NCBI RefSeq assembly: GCF_005876835.1
Contig: NZ_PPSW01000010.1
Coordinates: 1-34,736, forward strand
DNA length: 34,736 bases
Origin: Pseudoalteromonas phenolica
Lineage (GTDB): Bacteria > Pseudomonadota > Gammaproteobacteria > Enterobacterales > Alteromonadaceae
Direction: 5' to 3'
Shown here: piece by piece, positions 31,101 to 34,736 of the stretch
How positions within the stretch are numbered: the first letter of the stretch is position 1
How the letters are laid out: each line of letters opens with the position of its first letter
The notes under the pieces: generated by a model
Told to the model about the DNA's origin: nothing
Database searches by the model: none
What the model saw: only the letters and a program-made list of their open reading frames with translations
Program-made: the position numbers and the translations under genes

Positions 31101-34100
31101 ACTGGTATCAAAACTTGCCCATTGAGGCATATTTTGAATACTAAATGTGAGGGTGTCGCCGTCTACATCACTAGATGTTGGCGTAAAGCTATAAATGCTA
31201 TCTTCATCTACTGTCGTAGCCGGTGAACCAGAAATAACCGGTGTGTCATTGACCGGAGTGACTGTCATAGTAACAGTGGCTTCATTAGACACCGCCCCCG
31301 CCGCATCCGACACTGTATAAGTAAATGTGTCTTCACCTGCGAAGTTTTCATTTGGTGTATAAACAATCGCACCTGCGGAAGTGATCTGAGTTTGACCACT
31401 GCTTGGAGCTTGAACAACCGTTACACTTGAGGCATTAAAGCTATCGTTTTCATCAACATCAGTATCATTACCTAATACGTTGACTTCAAACGAGCCTTCT
31501 TCTGCCACTTCAGCAGTGTTTGCGACTGCAACTGGCGCATCATTGACAGGTGTCAAAGTAACTGTAACTGTTGCAGGATCAGACGTTAAACCTTCACTAT
31601 CAGTTAAAGTATAAGTGAAGCTAAACGATCCATTTTCATCTTGCTTAGGTGAAATCTGCAGACGACCGTCTGTTAGAATACTGACATCCGCTTTGGTATA
31701 AGTTCCAGCACCGTTACCTTGATCTTCAAGAGTGATATTTGCACCGTTAAAGCCCTGATCCTCAACATCAGAATCATTATCAAGAACAGATAAAGTTACA
31801 TTCACATCTTCATCTGTGGTAACACTGTCATTGGCAACAATAGGTTTGTCATTCACTGCACCTATTGTTACTGACACAGTGGCAGACTCTGAAGTGCTGC
31901 CCTCACTGTCTGTAATTGTATAAGTAAAAGTATCTGAGCCAGTTTCATTCGCATTAGGTGTATAAACCAAAGTGCCTGCATTTTGATCAATCGCCACACT
32001 ACCTTTAGACGGTTGAGAAGCGAGGGTAATATCGCCAGAAGGTGTGCCGTCTTCTACATCAATTGAGCCAGCGCGAACCGCAATTGCATCACTGGCGTTG
32101 TCTTCATCTATTGCAGTCGTAAAGTTTTGCACTGTGGGTTGGTCGTTGACCGCCTTAATTGTAATGCTTACGGTAGCTTCGGCTGATGTATTAAGCGCTG
32201 CATCTTTCACCGTATAAGTGAAAGAGTCTTGCCCATTTTCATTTGCATTAGGTGTATAAGTTACTACACCATTTGCAATACTGACCGAGCCTTTACTTGG
32301 TTGAGTTGCAATTGCCGCAGATGAGGCCACCATATCATTTTCAGGATCGCTGTCGTTACTTAACACATTAAAAGTAACAGCCTCATCTTCATTGGTTGTT
32401 TGCGTATCGTTCACCGTTGTAGGTGCATCAGCCACCGGGGTGATCGTTAACGTTACAGTTTGAGTGGATGATGTAGCATTACTGCTATCAACAACTTGAT
32501 AAGTAAAGCTATCGCTGTGATTCTCGCTGCCATCATGGATATAAGTGAAGCTACCATCTGTGTTCAATGTTAGATGACCAAACTGGGGCTGGCTTACAGC
32601 ATTCACTTTTAAGGTGTCTCCGCTATCAGTATCATCGTCAGAAGCCGTGCTTAACACACCATTAGCCTCTGTTATGGTCAATGTCGCCTCTTCATTCAAG
32701 GTGAAGGTAAAGTCTTTGCCAACAGGTGCATCATTGGTGTTTATCACTTCAATGCTAAATGCCGTAAGATCCGCCGAGTCTGTGCCATCGTTTACCGTTA
32801 TAGTGATATCAGATGAGGCACCAACATCAGAATCCGAAGGTGTACCAGATAGTTTACCCGTTTGACTGTCAAATGATGCCCAACTAGGTTTGTTTGTAAT
32901 GCTAAAAGTGTGGGTATCACTGGTGTCTGAGTCAGTTAATGTTGGAGTGAAGTTATACTCGGTGTCTTCGTTTACAGATGCAGCAGGAGAACCCGATAAA
33001 ACGGGGGCTACGTTATATCTTTTGGTTACCGCATCAGTTATGGCCTGTGCGCTATTACCCGCTGAGTCAGTGACAGTTACAGAAAGAGTTAAACTACCTT
33101 CATTTAAATTCGTAACATCTATATTTTCTATAGATGCTGTCTCTGCTGTGATATTGGTTGAACTTTGGCTCGAAACACTACTTGTACCATCAGTGATTGA
33201 ATAAGTGAATGAACCTGAGCTTTCTAAGCCTGTTAAAGTGAAGCTCAATGCTGATTCGTTACTCTTATTAATAACACTTTGGTCAATTGAGACAGATTGC
33301 CCTGAAGGAGCTTTTGTATCAATTGTAATCGATAGCTGATTGGAAGCTGTGTTTGAGTTTCCTGCTGTGTCTGTAAATACCCCTGCTTTAACATCAAGTA
33401 AAGCTGGGTTTTCTATATTGCTCGAAGGGGTAAAAGTTGCCGAATAAGATGAGCCACTACCTGAAAAATCTGACAAGTTACCATTGGTTATTGTAATGTC
33501 TTGAATTGTAAAATCTGAGCTAGACTCACTCAAAACAATTGTAATCTGAGAGGTTTCACCTGATTTTAAAGACAGTGAAGATGCATTAAATGTTGATACA
33601 GATGGGACTACACTATCTACCAGTACACTTGATGTTGCACCTACGTTATTCAACGTCAGGGTTAAATTATTACCTGCTGCATCTTTAAGCGTACCGCTAT
33701 TCGTGCTCAGCGCACCAACCGTAATACCGTCACTATCAACTAGACCGCTTTCAACTGTATATCTGAATGTAAGTGCACTGCTGCCACTGCCGCTGACATA
33801 GGTGGCATTTTTTGTACTACCGCCCACGGTAATGGCAATACTTGGAGTGCCTCCAGTGGTGACGACTGCCACATTCTCGCTGGTGTTGACCGTGAATTCT
33901 AGGTTTTCTCCTGCAATATACGTGTCATTACTTGGTACGCCAACGCTTGAAACGGTGGGTGCCACACTATCAACCAATACACTTGTTGTTGCGCCAACGC
34001 TGTTCAGCGTCAGGGTTAAATCATTACCTGCTGCATCTTTAAGCGTACCGCTATTTGTGCTCAGCGCACCAACAGTAATACCGTCACTATCGACTAGACC

Positions 34101-34736
34101 ACTTTCAACTGTATATCTGAATGTAAGTGCACTGCTGCCACTGCCGCTAACATAGGTGGCATTTTTTGTGGTACTGCCCACGGTAATGGCAATGCTTGGA
34201 GTGCCACTGGTAGTGTCGACCGTCACATTCTCACTGGTGTTGACCGTGAACTCTAGGTTTTCTCCCGCAATATACGTGTCATTACTTGGCACGCCAACGC
34301 TTGAAACGGTGGGTGCCACACTATCAACCAATACACTTGTTGTTGCGCCAACGCTGTTCAGCGTCAGGGTTAAATCATTACCTGCTGCATCTTTAAGCGT
34401 ACCGCTATTCGTGCTCAGCGCACCAACAGTAATACCATCACTATCAACTAGACCACTTTCAACTGTATATCTGAATGTGAGTGCACTGCTACCACTGCCG
34501 CTGACATAAGTAGCATTTTTTGTACTACCGCCCACGGTAATGGCAATACTCGGGGTGCCACTGGTGGTGTCGACCGTCACATTCTCGCTGGTATTAACCG
34601 TGAACTCTAGATTTTCTCCCGCAATATACGTGTCATTACTAGGCACACTCACGCTTGAAACGGTGGGTGCAATACTATCTACCAGTACGCTTGATGTTGC
34701 GCCTACGCTATTCAGCGTCAGGGTTAAATCATTACC
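24573..34736 (-). CDS. Giant tandem Ig/cadherin-like repeat surface protein with C-terminal beta-barrel (5'-partial)
   Basis: The reading frame is open to the window edge, so the start is missing; a GTG at 34652 is an internal Val codon, not the start. 3,387 residues are visible. From the N-side they are: three-plus 118-residue Ig-like repeats; two other Ig-like domains; one He_PIG domain; a five-domain block; five He_PIG domains; the same five-domain block again; three or four more cadherin/VCBS-like domains including a He_PIG; a HYR-like domain (about 27270-27040); a Calx-beta-like domain (27035-26740); a PKD-like domain; a DTDGD/DSDGDG calcium-loop segment (about 26410-26310); a choice-of-anchor-U-like domain (about 26240-25830); two more repeats; a GlyGly-CTERM-like segment; and an OmpA-like barrel ending in LSYRF. 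I infer a calcium-stabilised adhesin- or matrix-type surface protein. The ligand is unknown. Confidence 0.88.
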   Translation of the reverse strand, partial: GNDLTLTLNSVGATSSVLVDSIAPTVSSVSVPSNDTYIAGENLEFTVNTSENVTVDTTSGTPSIAITVGGSTKNATYVSGSGSSALTFRYTVESGLVDSDGITVGALSTNSGTLKDAAGNDLTLTLNSVGATTSVLVDSVAPTVSSVGVPSNDTYIAGENLEFTVNTSENVTVDTTSGTPSIAITVGSTTKNATYVSGSGSSALTFRYTVESGLVDSDGITVGALSTNSGTLKDAAGNDLTLTLNSVGATTSVLVDSVAPTVSSVGVPSNDTYIAGENLEFTVNTSENVAVVTTGGTPSIAITVGGSTKNATYVSGSGSSALTFRYTVESGLVDSDGITVGALSTNSGTLKDAAGNNLTLTLNNVGATSSVLVDSVVPSVSTFNASSLSLKSGETSQITIVLSESSSDFTIQDITITNGNLSDFSGSGSSYSATFTPSSNIENPALLDVKAGVFTDTAGNSNTASNQLSITIDTKAPSGQSVSIDQSVINKSNESALSFTLTGLESSGSFTYSITDGTSSVSSQSSTNITAETASIENIDVTNLNEGSLTLSVTVTDSAGNSAQAITDAVTKRYNVAPVLSGSPAASVNEDTEYNFTPTLTDSDTSDTHTFSITNKPSWASFDSQTGKLSGTPSDSDVGASSDITITVNDGTDSADLTAFSIEVINTNDAPVGKDFTFTLNEEATLTITEANGVLSTASDDDTDSGDTLKVNAVSQPQFGHLTLNTDGSFTYIHDGSENHSDSFTYQVVDSSNATSSTQTVTLTITPVADAPTTVNDTQTTNEDEAVTFNVLSNDSDPENDMVASSAAIATQPSKGSVSIANGVVTYTPNANENGQDSFTYTVKDAALNTSAEATVSITIKAVNDQPTVQNFTTAIDEDNASDAIAVRAGSIDVEDGTPSGDITLASQPSKGSVAIDQNAGTLVYTPNANETGSDTFTYTITDSEGSTSESATVSVTIGAVNDKPIVANDSVTTDEDVNVTLSVLDNDSDVEDQGFNGANITLEDQGNGAGTYTKADVSILTDGRLQISPKQDENGSFSFTYTLTDSEGLTSDPATVTVTLTPVNDAPVAVANTAEVAEEGSFEVNVLGNDTDVDENDSFNASSVTVVQAPSSGQTQITSAGAIVYTPNENFAGEDTFTYTVSDAAGAVSNEATVTMTVTPVNDTPVISGSPATTVDEDSIYSFTPTSSDVDGDTLTFSIQNMPQWASFDTSTGTLSGTPSNDDVGTYQGIEISVTDGTETASLTSFDITVINTNDAPTISGTPASSVDEDTTYSFTPVANDVDSEDTLTFSITNQPSWANFDSQTGTLSGTPENDHVGTTSDITISVNDGTETTELTPFSITVVNTNDTPVISGIPSSSIDEDTAYSFVPTASDVDVGDTLTFSVTNLPKWASFSTSTGAISGTPGNSDVGVYQGIVISVSDGTEKVNLDAFNVTVVNVNDAPVIVGTPSTSVNEDSAYSFTPTASDIDGDSLTFSISNKPTWASFDEQTGTLSGIPVNADVGSSNDIVISVSDGAVSVSLDAFSLSVINTNDAPVISGTPATSVNEDSLYSFTPSASDVDVGDVLTFSINNKPSWANFDTTTGVLSGTPADANVGSQEQIVITVSDGTVSQSLNAFNLEVINTNDAPTAQDYTFSLDEGQLLTVTEILGLLSTANDDDLDSNDSLSVTEITQPQYGQLTLNTDGSFSYQHDGGESTSDSFTFEVTDVQNASSGAHNVSLTINPVADAPITQDDIATTNEDTAIQIDLLENDSDAEDDLNAASTVVVTKPTKGTVSIVNGIATYTPSSNENGQDSFTYTVADTGLNVSEQATVVVTITPINDAPVAANLTISTDEDTSSTTLDIRAAATDVEEGIPTGTIALVNSPNVGLVVFDQDAGTVVYTPNSNEVGEDSFTYTIADNEGVVSSPATVSVNIGAINDRPVVGDDSVTTDEDVTVTLNILSNDSDVEDQGFNGANITLEDQGNGSGIYDKASVSVLADGTLEIAPNQDQTGTFSFTYTLTDSEGLTSLPATVTATLTPVNDAPVAVDNSVELQEEGAFEINVLGNDTDIDEGDSFDVSSVTVVSAPQNGQAEVTAEGTIIYTANTNYFGDDSFTYTVKDQAGAVSNEATVLLSVTPINDAPEVEAQALTLNEDDTLLVTLSGTDIDADALTYSIVSDVASGTLEQQAETTWLYTPNANFNGSDSFSFMANDGTLDSNIATFTLTINAVNDTPVISGSPETTAVHNNLYSFTPQATDIENDTLTFSISNQPAWAEFDIATGTLSGTPSREDEGVYSNIVISVSDGDAQAALNSFDIEVQFVNNQPMANDMAISVNEDGTTSFTADTSDEDGDTVTISISRQPVSGTLVLQGSTFTYTPLSNFNGLDSFSYIANDGSIDSSAGEVNITVNAVNDLPLAVNDSFIFESQANNTYTFDVLANDTDADEGDVLTIIGAKASVGAVSIVDSELSYQAEAETQGLIVIDYLIEDSQKARSKATAQLQINSAPVNTLPVVSVPADVTANATGLFTKVALGTATATDSNGNSIAVSLVDGTTLFAPGAHFVYWQATDSQGLQSIATQNVFVNPLVSLEKNSDVAEDQNHTVSVFLNGPAPSYPVTVPYTVSGTATSTDHDLVDGQISIESGTSAQISFNVFADSEVEGNESIIITLGDALNKGAKSSTTVTIVEENVAPTVTTEVVQAGEVRSLLTINDDVVTVTATAKDANPQDNVSLTWNLEGSELTNLSTEQNTFVFSTSELAEGIYQLTVTATDDADPSLSSVSEVYLEVVAELQSLTQEDTDGDLIPDDQEGYADSDGDGIPDFQDAITDCNVMQEQATESNQFLVEGEPGVCLRKGATVAQNSTGGVQLLESELPSDESAINIGGLFDFIATGLPQAGDTYSIVIPQRRPIPLNAVYRKLKADEWIDFVSGNGNQILSATGEPGYCPPPGSNEWTEGLTEGDWCVQLQIVDGGPNDDDGIANRAVVDPGGIAVPKTSNNLPQAQSDEVTIRSGEAIIIDVLNNDSDADDDTLTITGASVDFGSVIIEENKLVYTPPTDLIGQAIIQYSISDGKGGTSNSTATVNLIVNNAPTAVLDIASTNDKASITIDVLANDTDKDGDKLTLVSATAQHGDAQVNLNGTLTYVPKVGFNGIDVIKYSLKDSKGAVSQGEARVTVTAHQSVAIENKSSGSLGGAVIIMISILLMRRRKALLPSFALITSSCLISSETMASDWGVEAGVGQAKADYSMTNVDGVTEVMVDDSSNSWSAGVYYQLTSDWSTSLRYIDLGQGRVSFKGESLTPDSVHQRVAEQVPSFSEGFALQAKYNFLTFGHARVGAFLGAYKWQYKVESVRDNQLIKSEMNGTDLYYGIGMSYALTDSLSVQLDYSHFNLEPESVSDLQLGLSYRF
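25107..25202 (-). other. Internal signal-peptide-like segment with its own possible start
   Basis: From the ATG at 25202 the frame reads MISILLMRRRK, then a hydrophobic core ALLPSFALITSSCLI, then SSETMA before SDWG. This has a signal-peptidase I pattern. AGGAGGGG lies at 25214-25221, 11 nt before this ATG. The segment would suit an independent outer-membrane protein of 209 residues, but it is in frame with the giant protein. Confidence 0.5.
25170..25235 (-). other. GlyGly-CTERM-like sorting segment, internal rather than terminal
   Basis: SSGSLGG, a hydrophobic helix (AVIIMISILLM) and RRRK form the three parts of a GlyGly-CTERM/rhombosortase signal. In the usual family this is the very end of the protein; here about 200 further residues follow. 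Confidence 0.6.
28377..29862 (-). repeat. Five-domain module, copy 2 (1,486 bp)
   Basis: It encodes five cadherin/VCBS-like domains in the same order as copy 1, opening with NDAPTAQDYTFSLDEGQ and closing before NDAPEVEAQ. It shares the diagnostic peptide EDQGFNGANITLEDQGNG with copy 1. It has the same length as copy 1, estimated from the NDAP boundaries. Confidence 0.8.
29863..31250 (-). repeat. Array of five He_PIG/cadherin-like domains
   Basis: Five units of 276-279 bp (92-93 residues) each begin with a variant of NDAPVISGTPATSVNEDSLY and contain the WASFD...TGTLSGTP core. NDAP boundaries fall at about 31250, 30974, 30695, 30416, 30140 and 29861. The units are clearly related but diverged, unlike the 354-bp repeats. 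Confidence 0.85.
31251..32736 (-). repeat. Five-domain module, copy 1 (1,486 bp)
   Basis: Domain order by opening words: GKDFTFTLNEE; TTVNDTQTTNEDE; TVQNFTTAIDEDN; IVANDSVTTDEDV; VAVANTAEVAEEG. The same order recurs in copy 2. Each domain is preceded by the NDxP linker. Confidence 0.8.
33613..34736 (-). repeat. Near-identical 354-bp tandem repeats encoding 118-residue Ig-like domains
   Basis: Units run 33613-33966, 33967-34320 and 34321-34674, and a fourth begins at 34675 and leaves the window. The exact 354-bp phase is visible from the repeated CTATC...ACCA(A/G)TAC start. The encoded domain runs VPSNDTYIAGENLEF to GATTSVLVDSVAPTVS. The few differences cluster around the TSENV/SGTPSI region and in third-codon positions. 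Confidence 0.95.

Noticed and set aside
33802..34509. Two consecutive 117-residue plus-strand frames with near-identical products
   Set aside because: They are antisense shadows of the 354-bp repeats of the giant gene; their similarity comes from the DNA repeat.
34650..34652. GTG at 34652 as the start of the giant protein
   Set aside because: The frame continues upstream to the window edge with the same repeat domain (GATSSVLVDSIAPTVSS), so this is an internal Val codon.
33613..34736. 354-bp repeats as a mobile element
   Set aside because: They are in frame, encode protein domains, have no transposase or terminal inverted repeats, and stay inside one gene.

Overview
The window looks like a chromosomal segment of a marine gammaproteobacterium of the order Alteromonadales, most likely close to Pseudoalteromonas. 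The reasons are the low G+C content, the grpE / nadK / recN neighbourhood, a glyceraldehyde-3-phosphate dehydrogenase of about 480 residues, a DUF2989 lipoprotein, YeaC and a very large tandem-domain surface protein. This placement is inferred from gene families and order, because no database search was possible. I see no tRNA, rRNA, CRISPR array, insertion sequence or phage gene.

Layout, left to right. (1) 18-2065: an AI-2E family permease (-) diverges from a YfcH-type epimerase (+). (2) 2161-5429: a tight minus-strand operon runs zinc-ribbon membrane protein, yeaC, 891-residue DUF349 protein. (3) 5528-10028: three minus-strand genes, each followed by its own hairpin: an AGCS sodium/amino-acid symporter with an unusual insertion, an M14 carboxypeptidase of the bacterial cytosolic (CCP-like) type, and the long GAPDH. 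(4) 10270-13026: a DUF2989 lipoprotein (+), a 2-oxoglutarate/Fe(II) oxygenase (-) and an M48 metalloprotease lipoprotein (-). (5) 13156-18071: the stress and repair block. grpE and an HrcA-like regulator lie on the minus strand and diverge from nadK, an unknown membrane-anchored protein and recN. grpE has a textbook sigma-32 promoter whose -35 element overlaps the end of the HrcA-like gene. recN has two LexA boxes. A heptamer repeat (7 copies) sits directly on the recN stop codon. (6) 18187-24070: gltBD (glutamate synthase), with a 450-nt upstream region rich in operator-like palindromes, including two ARG-box-like sites. (7) 24573-34736: the C-terminal 3,387 codons of a giant tandem-repeat surface protein whose start lies beyond the window.

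The giant gene is the most unusual object here. It carries at least three near-identical 354-bp repeats, then a five-domain block of 1,486 bp that occurs twice on either side of an array of five He_PIG/cadherin-like domains. These are followed by HYR-like, Calx-beta-like and calcium-loop segments and a choice-of-anchor-U-like domain. Near its end is a GlyGly-CTERM-like sorting segment. This is not terminal: it runs in frame into a signal-peptide-like segment and an 8-strand OmpA-like beta-barrel. A strong internal Shine-Dalgarno sequence lies inside the Gly-Gly codons, so the barrel could also be made as a separate protein.

The other point of biological interest is the HrcA-like gene directly upstream of grpE, in the ancestral hrcA-grpE order. 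Its region has no CIRCE element and the chaperone gene is under sigma-32 control, which suggests a repurposed or relict regulator.
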